NCBI RefSeq assembly: GCF_024519435.1 | Contig: NZ_JALJRZ010000008.1 | Span: forward strand, 124,001 to 188,000 | DNA length: 64,000 bases | Direction of reading: 5' to 3' | Origin: Terrabacter sp. Ter38 | GTDB lineage: Bacteria; Actinomycetota; Actinomycetes; Actinomycetales; Dermatophilaceae | Shown here: in pieces, positions 16,173-25,811 of the stretch | Position numbering within the stretch: the stretch's first letter is position 1 | How the letters are laid out: each line of letters opens with the position of its first letter | Position numbers and translations under genes: made by a program | Notes under the pieces: generated by a model | What the model saw: only the letters and a program-made list of their open reading frames with translations | Database searches by the model: none | What the model was told of the DNA's origin: nothing

Positions 16173-18830
16173 GTGACGCTTCTCGAGCGCGTCGAGCACC
16201 TGCGCGCTGTCGCTGGCTACCTGGACGACGCCCGCACCGGGCACGGGCGACTGGTCTACGTCTCGGGCGAGGCCGGCATCGGCAAGACCACCTTCGTCTC
16301 CGCCGCGGCCTCCGAGCTCGAGCCCGGCGCACGCGTCGCCATCGGCAGCTGCGACGGATCCGCCACCCCTGCACCGCTCGGTCCGCTGCGCGACATGGTG
16401 CCCTCCCTCCCGGCGGGCCTGTGGCCGGAGGAGGCGAGTCGGCAGGATGTCTTCACGCGCCTCGTCGACACCCTCCGAGACGCGCCGCCCGACCGGCCCT
16501 ATCTCCTCGTCGTCGAGGACGCGCACTGGGCCGACGAAGCCACCTTGGACCTCCTGCGCCACGTGGCCCGGCGCGTCCACGGGTGCCATGCCCTCGTGCT
16601 CGTCACCTACCGCCCCGAGGACGCGAGTGCGGGAAGCGCCCTGCGAATCCTCCTGGGGGACACGGCATCCGCCAGCGGGACCCGGCGGATCGACCTGCCG
16701 CCGCTCAGCCCACGGGCCGTGGCGACCCTCGTCGCCGAACGCTCGCGCGACCGTCTGTCTCAGACCGGGATCGACGTGGAGCGACTGCACGACGTCACGG
16801 GCGGCAACGCGTTCTTCGTCACTGAAGTGCTCTCCGGTGACACGGTCGGCGTGCCCCCGACCGTGCGCGACGCGGTGCTCGCCCGCGTCGCTCGCCTCCA
16901 CGAGTCGTCACAGCGAGCCCTCGAGGTGGTCGCGCTGACCGGGTCGAGAGCCGAGACCGACCTGCTCGAAGGACTCCTGAGCGAGGGTCTGGCCGTCCTC
17001 GACGAGCCGCTCGCTCGGGGACTGGTCGTCATGTCGGGCCGGGAGGTGACGTTCCGTCACGAGCTGGGCAGGCTCGCCGTCGCCGACGAGGTTCCTGCCG
17101 GACGACGGCTCCACATCCACCGCCGACTCCTCGCGGCGCTCCAGAGTCGGGGGGCCGACCCGGCGCGGCTGGCGCACCACGCCGACGCTGCCGGGGACAG
17201 CCGGGCGGTGCTGGCCCATGCACCCGAGGCCGGGGCGCGGGCCGCTCGCCTCGGCGCCCACCGGGAGGCCGTGGACCAGTACCGCCGCGCCCTGCAGCAC
17301 GCGGAATCCCTGCCGGACACCGAGGTGCCCGCCCGCCGCCGGGCCGACCTGCTCTGGGCCCTCGGCTACGAGCTCTATCTCACCGACCGCATCGAGGGCG
17401 CCATCGAGGCGGTCGACGAGGCCCGCCGGATCTGGGACGCCGCCGACGACGCCACACGGGTCGGCGACGCGTGGCGGTGCCTGTCACGGCTCAGCTGGTT
17501 CGCGGGGCGAAAGGCCGAGGCCGAGACGCAGGCCGCTGTCGCCGTCGACGTGCTCGAGGGGAGCTCGTCCTTCGAGCTGGCGTTGGCCTACAGCAACCTC
17601 GCGCAGCTCCGCATGCTGGCCACCGACCTGGCCGGCACCCGGGAATGGGCGCATCGCACGCTGGACCTCGCCGACTCCCTCGACGACCTGGCGCAGCAGA
17701 CCGAGGTGCGCGTGCACGCCCTCAACAACCTCGGCACGATCGAGATCGCGGCCGGTGACTTCGCGTCCGGGGCCGCGATGCTCGACGACAGCCTCCAGCA
17801 GGCACGCGCCGCCGACCTCCACGAGCACGCGGCTCGCGCGTACTGCAACCTCGCGTCGAGCGCCGTGCTGCAGCGACGGCACGAGGACGCACGGCGCTAC
17901 TTCCTCGAGGGCATCGAGTACTGCTCAGAGCGCGATCTCGACTCGTGGACCCTCTATCTGGAGGGCTGGGAGTCACAGCTGCACCTCGACCGGGGTGACC
18001 TCGGCGCGGCGCGCGCCCGGGCCGAGTCCCTGCTCCGCCATCCCGACATCGCGAGCGTCGGCGAGATCGAGCCGCTCGTCACCCTCGCCCACGTGCGCGG
18101 TCGCGTGGGCGAGGGTGGCGCCGACGAGCTGATGGACCGGGCGTGGTCGCTGGCCTCGGGGATGCGGGAGCTGCAGCGCGTGGCACCCGTCGTCGCCGTT
18201 CGCTGTGAGGCCGCCTGGCTTGCCGGCGACGTGGGTGCAGCCGCACGCGTGGCGGCAGAGGCCTGGCCGCTCGCCGTCTCGGCCGACTGCCCGTGGAACC
18301 GCGGGGCGGTCGCACGGTGGCTCGTCGGCGACGGCATCGACGCGCTCGTCGAGCCCCACGGGTCGCTCACCGTGCTCGCGTCGGCCGGGCCACTCGCTCC
18401 CCCGTTCGCTGCGGAGGTGGCCGGTGCGTGGCGTGAGGCCGCTGACATCTGGAGGTCACTCGGGTGCCCGTTCGACGAGGCGCTCGCACTGGCGCGCAGC
18501 AGCGACCGCGAGGCCCTCAGTGAGTCGATCGCGATCTTCGAGCGCGTCGGTGCCCACGCTGCGGCGGCGCGATCGCGCGCCGAGCTGCGCGCCCGTGGCT
18601 GGCCCGCGCCTCGCGCCCCGAGAGCCACGACACGCGAGCACCCCTCGGGCCTGACTCCGCGCGAGACCGAGGTGATGGAGCTGTTGACGCTGGGCTACAC
18701 GGACGCCGGGATCGCCGAGCGCCTCGTCATCTCCCGGCGCACCGCCGAGCACCACGTCTCCTCGGTCCTGACCAAGCTCGGGCTCGACAGCCGGCGAGAG
18801 CTGCTCAAGGTGGGTGGAGCGAGCGCGTGA
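16173..18830 (+). CDS. Large ATP-binding LuxR-family regulator (LAL/MalT-like)
   Basis: An 885-residue STAND-type regulator. Residues about 20-200 form the NTPase: Walker A VSGEAGIGKTTF and Walker B YLLVVEDAHWADEATLDLL. The middle is helical and TPR-like (HREAVDQYRRALQHAESL, CNLASSAVLQRRHEDARRYF). The last 60 residues are a LuxR helix-turn-helix (LTPRETEVMELLTLGYTDAGIAERL ... TAEHHVSSVLTKL). Signal binding and ATP are expected to trigger oligomerisation and transcription activation; the signal is unknown. GTG 16173 is chosen because TACGAT ends 6 nt before it, a leaderless layout. The divergent aldo/keto reductase is a plausible target. Confidence 0.9.
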   Translation: MTLLERVEHLRAVAGYLDDARTGHGRLVYVSGEAGIGKTTFVSAAASELEPGARVAIGSCDGSATPAPLGPLRDMVPSLPAGLWPEEASRQDVFTRLVDTLRDAPPDRPYLLVVEDAHWADEATLDLLRHVARRVHGCHALVLVTYRPEDASAGSALRILLGDTASASGTRRIDLPPLSPRAVATLVAERSRDRLSQTGIDVERLHDVTGGNAFFVTEVLSGDTVGVPPTVRDAVLARVARLHESSQRALEVVALTGSRAETDLLEGLLSEGLAVLDEPLARGLVVMSGREVTFRHELGRLAVADEVPAGRRLHIHRRLLAALQSRGADPARLAHHADAAGDSRAVLAHAPEAGARAARLGAHREAVDQYRRALQHAESLPDTEVPARRRADLLWALGYELYLTDRIEGAIEAVDEARRIWDAADDATRVGDAWRCLSRLSWFAGRKAEAETQAAVAVDVLEGSSSFELALAYSNLAQLRMLATDLAGTREWAHRTLDLADSLDDLAQQTEVRVHALNNLGTIEIAAGDFASGAAMLDDSLQQARAADLHEHAARAYCNLASSAVLQRRHEDARRYFLEGIEYCSERDLDSWTLYLEGWESQLHLDRGDLGAARARAESLLRHPDIASVGEIEPLVTLAHVRGRVGEGGADELMDRAWSLASGMRELQRVAPVVAVRCEAAWLAGDVGAAARVAAEAWPLAVSADCPWNRGAVARWLVGDGIDALVEPHGSLTVLASAGPLAPPFAAEVAGAWREAADIWRSLGCPFDEALALARSSDREALSESIAIFERVGAHAAAARSRAELRARGWPAPRAPRATTREHPSGLTPRETEVMELLTLGYTDAGIAERLVISRRTAEHHVSSVLTKLGLDSRRELLKVGGASA

Positions 18831-18915
18831 GTGGGTAGTCGGCACCCATGACCTTCGGGGCGGCGGGAGCGACGCTGGAGACACCCAGCTCTCCCATCCC
18901 GAAAGGACCACGAGC

Positions 18916-19167
18916 ATGCCGCTCTTCATGGACGTCCACTCCCTCGGCGACGGGGTCACGATGGACGCGGTCGCCCAGGCGCACCGGGCCGACCTCGCCA
19001 CGCAGGACCCCCACGGCGTCAACTACCTGCGCTACTGGGTCGACGAGCACCGGGGCCAGATCTTCTGCCTCGTCGAGGCTCCCGACGCCGAGGCCGCCAA
19101 CACCGTGCACCGCGACGCCCACGGGCTCGTCGCCGACGCCATCTACGAGGTGCAGGAGGGCGTCTGA
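18916..19167 (+). CDS. SCO4226-family nickel-binding protein (DUF4242)
   Basis: An 83-residue protein in one ferredoxin-like alpha/beta domain: MPLFMDVHSLGDGVTMDAVAQAH, NYLRYWVDEHRGQIFCLVEAPDAEAANTVHRDAHG. The length and the HRDAHG and FCLVEAP signatures match DUF4242, whose Streptomyces member SCO4226 binds nickel. AAAGGACCACGAGC precedes the ATG. It follows the LuxR regulator by 85 nt on the same strand, so co-expression is possible. Confidence 0.8.
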   Translation: MPLFMDVHSLGDGVTMDAVAQAHRADLATQDPHGVNYLRYWVDEHRGQIFCLVEAPDAEAANTVHRDAHGLVADAIYEVQEGV

Positions 19168-19378
19168 CCGCCCCACCCGCGCCACTGCCAACCGCCTGAC
19201 GACCCCAGCCGGATGCCGCCACCCCGAGGTGACGGCATACGGCCACGTCGTCCTGCGCCCACGCGGTCGCCAACCTGTCATCCCCGGTCGTCCCGGCACC
19301 GTCCCAGCCGATGGAACCGCGCGGTTGGCCCGCGCGTTGGGCGGGTAGAAACCACTCATCACCTCGCGGAATCTTCAT

Positions 19379-19390
19379 GTTCACTTGAAC
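19379..19390. promoter_or_regulatory. Palindrome GTTCAcTTGAAC upstream of the hexapeptide-repeat gene
   Basis: GTTCA-CT-TGAAC lies about 62 nt before the ATG at 19452, in unusually AT-rich flanking sequence (CTTCATGTTCACTTGAACG). It could be an operator. No regulator is adjacent. Confidence 0.35.
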
Positions 19391-19451
19391 GTTTACCTCC
19401 GTGAGGCACGCGTGGACAGACGGTCCACGCACGACCCGAAGGGGGTGCACC

Positions 19452-19859
19452 ATGAGGCGAAGGAAGTACGAGGAGTTCGAAGAGGACAACGGAACCGTGC
19501 TGCGCTACGCCCGCCACGACAACGGGGGCGGTTTCGTCGAGTCGCACGCCCGTGTCGACCCGGCGGCCTACGTCGCCGAGAACGCCTACGTCGACCGCGG
19601 CGCGGTCGTCGGCGCAGGAGCCCGCATCGCGACGGGCGCCTGGATCGACCGCGGTGCGGTCGTCCACGCCGGAGCCAGCATCGGCACCACGGCACACGTG
19701 GCCGCCGGCGCCGTCGTCGGGCGCGATGCCCGGATCGGCGCACGCGCCAAGATCGGCGCCCACGCCCACGTCTGGGACGGCGTCCGCGTCGACAGCGACG
19801 ACGTCATCCCCGAGGGCTCTGTCGTCCGCGCCGGCTCGCAGCGGCGACGCGCCGCCTGA
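19452..19859 (+). CDS. Hexapeptide-repeat (left-handed beta-helix) protein
   Basis: A 135-residue protein. Residues 30-120 are tandem hexapeptides of the [LIV]-G-x4 type: YVAENAYVDRGAVVGAGARIATGAWIDRGAVV... VGRDARIGARAKIGAHA. They build a left-handed parallel beta-helix as in acyltransferases and gamma-carbonic anhydrases. No acceptor domain is present, and the His trio of gamma-carbonic anhydrases is not evident, so an enzymatic role is unproven. GGGGGTGCACC precedes the ATG; an earlier in-frame ATG (19401) lacks an RBS. Confidence 0.75.
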   Translation: MRRRKYEEFEEDNGTVLRYARHDNGGGFVESHARVDPAAYVAENAYVDRGAVVGAGARIATGAWIDRGAVVHAGASIGTTAHVAAGAVVGRDARIGARAKIGAHAHVWDGVRVDSDDVIPEGSVVRAGSQRRRAA

Positions 19860-19871
19860 CGACCGGTCAGC

Positions 19872-21257
19872 TCAGCGGGTGCCGGCCACCCGGGACACCG
19901 CTGCGGCAACCGCCGGCGCGACGCTCGGGTCGAAGACGCTGGGGATGATGAAGCTCGGGTTGATCTCGCCCGGCTCGACCGAGTCGGCGATGGCGGTCGC
20001 AGCCGCGACCATCATGTCGTCCGTGATGTGAGAGACGCCGGCGTCGAGCAGTCCGCGGAAGAAGCCCGGGAAGACGAGGACGTTGTTGATCTGGTTCGGG
20101 TGGTCGGAGCGGCCGGTCGCGACGACGGCGGCGTGCTGGCTCGCGGCGATCGGGTCGACCTCGGGCACGGGATTGGCGAGGGCGAAGACGATCGCGTCGG
20201 GAGCCATGGTCGCGATGTCGTCACCCGTCAGCAGGTCCGGCGCCGAGACGCCGACGAACACGTCCGCACCGACGAGGACCTCCTGGAGGGTGCCGCTCTG
20301 GTGACCGGTGTTCGTGTGGTCGGCGATCCACTGGCGGAAGGGCTCCATGCCCTCGTTGCCGTTGTGGACAGCACCCGTGCGACCGCAGGCGACGATGTTG
20401 CGGGCACCCTGGGTGAGCAGCAGACGGATGATCGCGTGACCCGCGGCGCCGACGCCGGAGACGACGATGTGCACGTCGTCGATGGACTTGTTGACGACGC
20501 GCAGCGCGTTCTTCAGCGCGGCGAGGACGACGATCGCGGTGCCGTGCTGGTCATCGTGGAAGACGGGGATGTCGAGGAGCTCACGCAGGCGTGACTCGAT
20601 CTCGAAACACCGTGGGGCAGAGATGTCCTCGAGATTGATGCCGCCGTAGACGGGGGCGATCGCGCGCACGATCTCGACGATCGCATCAGGGTCCTGGGTG
20701 TCGAGGCAGACCGGCCAGGCGTCGACTCCACCGAACTGCTTGAAGAGCGCGGCCTTGCCCTCCATCACGGGGAGGGCCGCGAGCGGGCCGATGTTGCCCA
20801 GCCCCAGGACAGCCGAGCCGTCGGTGACGACGGCGACGGTGTTGCGCTTGATGGTGAGACGGCGGGCGTCCTCCGGGTGCTCGACGATCGCCTGACAGAT
20901 GCGAGCGACTCCCGGCGTGTACGCGCGTGACAGGTCGTCGCGGTGCTTGAGGGGCACCTTCGGGTTCACCTCGATCTTGCCGCCGAGGTGGAGCAGGAAC
21001 GTCTGGTCGCTGACCTTGCGCACGACCGCACCGGGGATCGCGGCGATCGCGTCGGTGATGAGGTGACCATGCGCCTCGTCCCGCGTGTCGCACGTGACGT
21101 CGACGACGAGCCGGTCGGTGCGGCTCTCGGCGACGTCGAGCGCCGTGAGGGCTCCACCCGTGGACGAGACGGCGGTCGTGAGGGCCGCGGTCGCGTTGGC
21201 TGCGGCCGGCACCTCGACCCGGACGGTGATCGAGTACCCAGGACTCGGGATGGCCAT
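19872..21257 (-). CDS. NAD-dependent malic enzyme with N-terminal ACT domain
   Basis: A 461-residue enzyme that oxidatively decarboxylates malate to pyruvate. Residues 5-80 form an ACT-like regulatory domain ([28 protein letters not shown]). The malic domain shows [39 protein letters not shown] and [22 protein letters not shown]. The NAD-binding domain shows [12 protein letters not shown], then [25 protein letters not shown] precedes ATG 21257. The ACT domain suggests amino-acid or metabolite control; that is inference. It is convergent with the hexapeptide gene, 12 nt between stops. Confidence 0.95.
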   Translation of the reverse strand: MAIPSPGYSITVRVEVPAAANATAALTTAVSSTGGALTALDVAESRTDRLVVDVTCDTRDEAHGHLITDAIAAIPGAVVRKVSDQTFLLHLGGKIEVNPKVPLKHRDDLSRAYTPGVARICQAIVEHPEDARRLTIKRNTVAVVTDGSAVLGLGNIGPLAALPVMEGKAALFKQFGGVDAWPVCLDTQDPDAIVEIVRAIAPVYGGINLEDISAPRCFEIESRLRELLDIPVFHDDQHGTAIVVLAALKNALRVVNKSIDDVHIVVSGVGAAGHAIIRLLLTQGARNIVACGRTGAVHNGNEGMEPFRQWIADHTNTGHQSGTLQEVLVGADVFVGVSAPDLLTGDDIATMAPDAIVFALANPVPEVDPIAASQHAAVVATGRSDHPNQINNVLVFPGFFRGLLDAGVSHITDDMMVAAATAIADSVEPGEINPSFIIPSVFDPSVAPAVAAAVSRVAGTR

Positions 21258-21421
21258 GACAGTCCTCTCGCGCGGAGCATCGGTGTCGGACCACCCCATC
21301 TTTCACCTGACCACGGCGTATCGCACGGAGGCGCCTGTCGCCAGTTCGCGCAGCCCGGGCCACTGCGATCCCCCGGCGTGTCGGCTGAACCATCGACGCC
21401 TTCGGGCCGCGGGTTGGAAGG

Positions 21422-21799
21422 TTGGTTCCGGTCACCGTCACCGTCACCGTCACCATGGCGGGGTACCTGACGACGAGTGCTACCTCTGAGCCGACCAGCA
21501 AGGTCCTGGCCGGAGCCCTCGTTCCCTCACCGACGCCGACGCTCTCGGGCACCGCCAAGGTCGGCAACGCCCTCACCGCAACGCCCGGCACCTGGGGACC
21601 CGCACCAGTCGTGCTCACCTACAGGTGGTACCGGGTGTCCTCGACGGGTGTGGTCACCGCGATCACCGGAGCGACCGCCTCGAAGTACGTGATGACCGCC
21701 TCGGACGAGGCCTACCGGGTCAAGGTGACCGTGACCGGGTCGAAGGCCGGCTACACCAGCGTCGCCCGAACCTCGGTCGTCACCGCCTCCGTGACGTAG
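21422..21799 (+). pseudogene. Internal fragment of an Ig-like-repeat surface protein
   Basis: About 125 codons encode a little over one repeat of the type often found in large actinobacterial wall proteins: LSGTAKVGNALTATPGTWGPAPV, LTYRWYRV, TGATASKYVMTASDEAYRVKVTVTGSKAGYTS. The 5' end begins inside the preceding repeat (VTVT..MAGYLTTSATSEPTSKV), with no signal peptide and no convincing start codon, so this looks like the 3' remnant of a longer gene. TCACCG hexamers repeat at 21429-21452. It is flanked downstream by a strong terminator and by an IS-like inverted repeat. Confidence 0.65.
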
Positions 21800-21930
21800 G
21801 TAGAGCGCCCAGGAGGCCGGTCGCCACCAGCTCGACACGTTCACCGACTCGAACGTGGGAATGGCCTTGCGCGGTTGGCGGACTCCCTCATCACCTAGGG
21901 CAGCGTGCTTCCACACTGCCCTCGAGCAGG

Positions 21931-21970
21931 GACGCCGGCCCGGCCCCCGTGGAGGGGCCGGGCCGGCGTC
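21931..21970. terminator. Strong bidirectional hairpin
   Basis: A perfect 17-bp stem: GACGCCGGCCCGGCCCC (21931-21947) pairs with 21954-21970, loop CGTGGA. On the minus strand it lies about 100 nt beyond the nrdJ stop, and on the plus strand about 130 nt beyond the repeat-protein fragment. Confidence 0.8.
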
Positions 21971-21984
21971 GTTTGCCGCTCAGC

Positions 21985-22014
21985 CAATGTCACCTGACGA
22001 AACTGGTGACATTG
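21985..22014. repeat. Inverted repeat CAATGTCACC / GGTGACATTG
   Basis: A perfect 10-bp inverted repeat with a 10-nt centre. The TGTCACC arms and the following ATGTCCCTCGTGAC resemble the non-coding ends of some actinobacterial IS elements, but no transposase fragment is present. It might equally be an operator or a minor hairpin. Confidence 0.4.
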
Positions 22015-22073
22015 CTGACCAACGGCATGTCCCTCGTGACCGAGGCCTTCATGACAATGCCTGACCGTCGACG

Positions 22074-25001
22074 TCAGCTGCAGCCGCTGGTGCTTCCGCA
22101 GCCCTCGCAGACGTAGCAGGAGCCGGCGGGACGCATCTTCGTGCCGCAGGTCATGCAGATCGGCGCGTCGGCGGTGATGCCGCCGAACTTCTCGAGCAGC
22201 TCGGCCGAGCTGTGCACGTCGCTCGAGATCTCACGGGCGGAGGCAGCGCCCGCACCCGACTTGACCTCGGCGGCTGCGGCCGGAGCGTCAGCCTGGGCCT
22301 CCTCGGCCTTGTGCTCGGCCTTCTTGGAGACCGGGGCCGACTGCTGGAGCGACTCGAGCTCGTCCTCGAGGTCCTCGTCGGACTCGTCCGACTCGATGGC
22401 CTCGTAGGAGCCGGTCTCCACCTGGCGGGCCCGCTCGGACGCCGTGTGGATGCCCATGAAGGAGCGGGTGTCGAAGTCGAGGTAGTCGAGCGCGAGACGG
22501 CGGAAGACGTAGTCCATGATCGACTGCGCCATGCGCACGTCCGGGTCGTCCGTCAGGCCGGCCGGCTCGAAGCGGAGGTTCGTGAACTTCTCCACGAACG
22601 TCTCGAGGGGCACGCCGTACTGCAGACCGATGGACACGGCGATCGAGAAGGCGTCCATGACGCCGGCCAGGGTCGAGCCCTGCTTGCCGAACTTGAGGAA
22701 GATCTCGCCGAGCTGCTGGTCGTCGTACGTACCAGCCGTGAGGTAGCCCTCGGCCCCGCCGACGGCGAACGACGTCGTCTGCGAGGTGCGGCGCTTCGGC
22801 AGACGGCGACGGACCGGGCGGTACTCGATGACCTTCTCGACCTTGACCTCGGCAGCAGCAGCGTCGGCGGCGGCCTTGTTGTCCTTGGCCGTCGAGCCAC
22901 CGTCGGACAGCGGCTGACCGACCTTGCAGTTGTCGCGGTAGATCGCGAGGGCCTTGATGCCGAGCTTCCAGCCCTGCATGTAGACGTCCTGGATCTCCTC
23001 GACCGTGGCCGTCTCGGGCAGGTTGACCGTCTTGGAGATGGCACCGGAGAGGAACGGCTGCGTCGCGGCCATCATGCGCACGTGGCCCATGGCCGAGATC
23101 GAGCGCGCACCCATCGCGGTGTCGAAGACCTCGTAGTGCTCGGGCTTGAGCCCGGGGGCGTCGATGACGTGACCCTTGTCGGCGATGTACTCGACGATCG
23201 CCTCGACGGTCTCGCCGGTGTAGCCCATCTTGCGCAGCGCCCGCGGGATCGTCAGGTTGACGATCTGCATCGAGCCGCCACCGACGAGCTTCTTGAACTT
23301 CACGAGCGAGAAGTCCGGCTCGATGCCGGTCGTGTCGCAGTCCATCATGAAGCCGATGGTGCCCGTCGGGGCGAGCACCGACGCCTGGGCGTTGCGGTAG
23401 CCGTGCTTCTCACCGAGCTTGACGACGTCGTCCCACGCCTTCGTCGCGAGCTTGTGGACGTCGGAGTCCATCGCGTCGAGCGTCTTGATGTTGTCGTTGG
23501 CGGCCTGGTGCTTGCGCATGACCCTCTTGTGGGCGTCCGCGTTGCGGGCGTAGCCGGCGTACGCGCCGACGACCGAGGCCATCTCGGCCGAACGCTTGTA
23601 GGCCGCACCCGTGAGCAGCGAGGTGATCGACGCGGCGAGCGCGCGGCCACCCTCGGAGTCGTAGCCGTGGCCGGTCGCCATGAGGAGCGCACCGAGGTTG
23701 GCGTAGCCGATACCGAGCTGGCGGTAGTTGCGGGTCGTCTCGCCGATCGGCTCGGTCGGGAAGTCCGCGAAGCAGATCGAGATGTCCATCGCCGTGATGA
23801 CGAGCTCGACGACCTTCTGGAAGGTGACGGCGTCGAACGTGTCGTCGTCGCGCAGGAACTTCAGCAGGTTGAGCGAGGCGAGGTTGCACGAGGAGTTGTC
23901 GAGCGACATGTACTCCGAGCACGGGTTGGACGCCGTGATGCGGCCGGTCTCTGGGTTGGTGTGCCAGGCGTTGATCGTGTCGTCGTACTGGATGCCCGGG
24001 TCAGCGCACTCCCACGCGGCCTTGGCGATCTTGCCGAAGAGCTCTCGGGCGTCGACGGTGTCGATGACGGAGCCGTCGCTGCGCGAGCGCAGACCGAACT
24101 CCGTGCCGTCCTCGACGGCCTTCATGAACTCGTCGTTGACGCGGACCGAGTTGTTGGCGTTCTGGTACTGGACGGAGACGATGTCCTTGCCGCCGAGGTC
24201 CATGTCGAAGCCGGCGTCGCGCAGGGCACGGATCTTGTCCTCCTCGCGCGCCTTCGTCTCGACGAACTCCTCGATGTCGGGGTGGTCGACGTCGAGGACG
24301 ACCATCTTGGCCGCACGACGCGTGGCGCCGCCCGACTTGATGGTGCCGGCGGACGCGTCGGCGCCGCGCATGAAGGAGACCGGACCGGAGGCCGTGCCAC
24401 CGGAGGAGAGCAGCTCCTTGGAGGAACGGATGCGGGAGAGGTTGAGGCCGGCCCCGGAGCCGCCCTGGAAGATCTTGCCCTCCTCCTTGTACCAGTTGAG
24501 GATCGAGTCCATCGAGTCGTCGACGGCGAGGATGAAGCAGGCGGAGACCTGCTGCGGGCTCTTGGTGCCGACGTTGAACCACACGGGCGAGTTGAACGAG
24601 AAGACCTGGTGCAGCAGGGCGTGGGTCAGCTCGTGCTCGAAGATCTCGGCGTCGTCGGGCGAGGCGAAGTAGCCGTTGCTCTTGCCGGCGGCGACGTAGG
24701 TCAGCACGACGCGGTCGATGAGCTGCTTGAGCGAGACCTCGCGGGCGGCCGTGCCGACGGCACCGCGGAAGTACTTGGTGGTGACGATGGTGCTGGCGTT
24801 GACCGACCAGAAGTCGGGGAACTCGACCCCGCGCTGCTCGAAGATCGTCTCGCCCGTCTTCCAGTTCTGCTGGACGACGTCGCGCTTCTCCCACGTGACC
24901 TCGTCGTACGGGTGCACACCGGGCGTGCTGTAGATGCGCTCGATCTTGACGCCCTTGGCGCCTGCCTTCGAGCGTGAGCTGCGGTTACCGATCTCCGTCA
25001 T
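22074..25001 (-). CDS. nrdJ: Class II (B12-dependent) ribonucleoside-diphosphate reductase
   Basis: A 975-residue enzyme reducing ribonucleotides to deoxyribonucleotides using adenosylcobalamin, without oxygen. Motifs include FWSVNAST, the substrate loop SACFILAVDDSMDSI (active-site Cys), GGSGAGLNLSRIRSS, NPCSEYMSLDNSSCNLASLNL (active-site N-x-C-x-E segment) and LAPTGTIGFMMDCDTTGIEPD. The C-terminus is a Cys-rich zinc-finger-like tail (CMTCGTKMRPAGSCYVCEGCG) typical of long NrdJ proteins. GGGAGG precedes the ATG. It follows nrdR by 94 nt on the same strand and should be in its operon. I looked for a cobalamin riboswitch upstream and saw none. Confidence 0.96.
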   Translation of the reverse strand: MTEIGNRSSRSKAGAKGVKIERIYSTPGVHPYDEVTWEKRDVVQQNWKTGETIFEQRGVEFPDFWSVNASTIVTTKYFRGAVGTAAREVSLKQLIDRVVLTYVAAGKSNGYFASPDDAEIFEHELTHALLHQVFSFNSPVWFNVGTKSPQQVSACFILAVDDSMDSILNWYKEEGKIFQGGSGAGLNLSRIRSSKELLSSGGTASGPVSFMRGADASAGTIKSGGATRRAAKMVVLDVDHPDIEEFVETKAREEDKIRALRDAGFDMDLGGKDIVSVQYQNANNSVRVNDEFMKAVEDGTEFGLRSRSDGSVIDTVDARELFGKIAKAAWECADPGIQYDDTINAWHTNPETGRITASNPCSEYMSLDNSSCNLASLNLLKFLRDDDTFDAVTFQKVVELVITAMDISICFADFPTEPIGETTRNYRQLGIGYANLGALLMATGHGYDSEGGRALAASITSLLTGAAYKRSAEMASVVGAYAGYARNADAHKRVMRKHQAANDNIKTLDAMDSDVHKLATKAWDDVVKLGEKHGYRNAQASVLAPTGTIGFMMDCDTTGIEPDFSLVKFKKLVGGGSMQIVNLTIPRALRKMGYTGETVEAIVEYIADKGHVIDAPGLKPEHYEVFDTAMGARSISAMGHVRMMAATQPFLSGAISKTVNLPETATVEEIQDVYMQGWKLGIKALAIYRDNCKVGQPLSDGGSTAKDNKAAADAAAAEVKVEKVIEYRPVRRRLPKRRTSQTTSFAVGGAEGYLTAGTYDDQQLGEIFLKFGKQGSTLAGVMDAFSIAVSIGLQYGVPLETFVEKFTNLRFEPAGLTDDPDVRMAQSIMDYVFRRLALDYLDFDTRSFMGIHTASERARQVETGSYEAIESDESDEDLEDELESLQQSAPVSKKAEHKAEEAQADAPAAAAEVKSGAGAASAREISSDVHSSAELLEKFGGITADAPICMTCGTKMRPAGSCYVCEGCGSTSGCS

Positions 25002-25095
25002 GTCGTGCGGCCTCCCTGACCGAATCTGCTGCTGGTTTCAAGTGTTGCGTGGGGCACCGACAGGGCGGGTGTCCCGGACGTGCTGTGGAGGGTGG

Positions 25096-25593
25096 TTACC
25101 GCTGGACGTCGAGCCGGGACGGAGCCGTGGGCTCCTCCCCCAGCGCTTCGTGCTCGGCTCGAAGGAGCGCGATGGCTCCCTCGAAGTCCTCGAGGCTCTC
25201 CCACGCCTGGTAGACGCTGGCGAACCTGAGGTACGCGACTTCGTCGAGCTCGCGGAGCGGTTCGAGGACGGCCATGCCGACCTCGTGCGCCTCGATCTCG
25301 GCGTTTCCCTGCGACCGGATGGCCTCCTCGACCTTCTGGGCGAGAAGGGCCAGGTCGTCCTCGCTGACGGGCCGCCCCTGGCATGACTTGCGCACGCCCG
25401 AGAGGACCTTGGCCCGGCTGAACGGCTCGGAGGCCCCGGACCGCTTGATCACGTTGAGGCTCGAGGTCTCGAGCGTCGTGAAGCGGCGGTTGCACTCGGG
25501 GCACTGGCGCCGACGCCTGATGCAGGCGCCGTCGTCGGTGGTGCGCGAGTCGATGACCCGCGAGTCGGTGTGGCGACAGAACGGACAGTGCAC
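25096..25593 (-). CDS. nrdR: Transcriptional repressor NrdR
   Basis: A 165-residue repressor of ribonucleotide reductase genes. The N-terminal zinc ribbon is [17 protein letters not shown] ... [12 protein letters not shown] (two CxxC pairs). An ATP-cone follows ([24 protein letters not shown] ... [12 protein letters not shown]) and senses ATP/dATP. Length is typical. Two NrdR boxes lie upstream at 25768-25811, so the nrdR-nrdJ operon is probably autoregulated. Confidence 0.96.
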   Translation of the reverse strand: MHCPFCRHTDSRVIDSRTTDDGACIRRRRQCPECNRRFTTLETSSLNVIKRSGASEPFSRAKVLSGVRKSCQGRPVSEDDLALLAQKVEEAIRSQGNAEIEAHEVGMAVLEPLRELDEVAYLRFASVYQAWESLEDFEGAIALLRAEHEALGEEPTAPSRLDVQR

Positions 25594-25708
25594 GTCTGGT
25601 CACCTTTCCTTCCCCGAGACCCAGTCGTTCAACGGTGTGGCGTCGTCCCGTATGCCGGCCCAGATCCGTCCCGAGCCCCGCCCGGTGTTCGTGGGACCGG
25701 TCGCGCCT

Positions 25709-25738
25709 GGGGATGGATCTGGGGATGACGTGGGGATG
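25709..25738 (-). repeat. Three GGGGATG direct repeats in the nrdR leader
   Basis: GGGGATG occurs at 25709-25715, 25721-25727 and 25732-25738 (spacings 12 and 11), about one helical turn apart, between the NrdR boxes and nrdR. It could be a second regulatory site. Nothing else was recognised in 25594-25767 except one GTATGCC motif at 25650. Confidence 0.35.
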
Positions 25739-25767
25739 ACCTGTGCGTAACCCCCGTTTGCCTGGGG

Positions 25768-25811
25768 ACTACATGTGGACGTCTTACATCTGTGTAACTA
25801 CTACATGTAGG
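25768..25811 (-). promoter_or_regulatory. Paired NrdR boxes of the nrdR-nrdJ operon
   Basis: ACTACATGTGGA (25768-25779) and ACTACATGTAGG (25800-25811) are both close to the actinobacterial NrdR box. They are 32 bp apart, about three helical turns, the usual spacing of tandem NrdR boxes. Between them, TTACATCTGTGTAA is a further imperfect palindrome over the probable promoter. From here to 26050 nothing else is evident except a GTATGCC at 25993. Confidence 0.88.

Noticed and set aside
22212-24977. Long plus-strand open frame opposite nrdJ
   Set aside because: Shadow of nrdJ codons; no recognisable domain.
25002-25767. Cobalamin riboswitch for the B12-dependent nrdJ
   Set aside because: No B12-box-like sequence or extended leader was seen in the nrdR-nrdJ gap or upstream of nrdR; NrdR boxes explain control.
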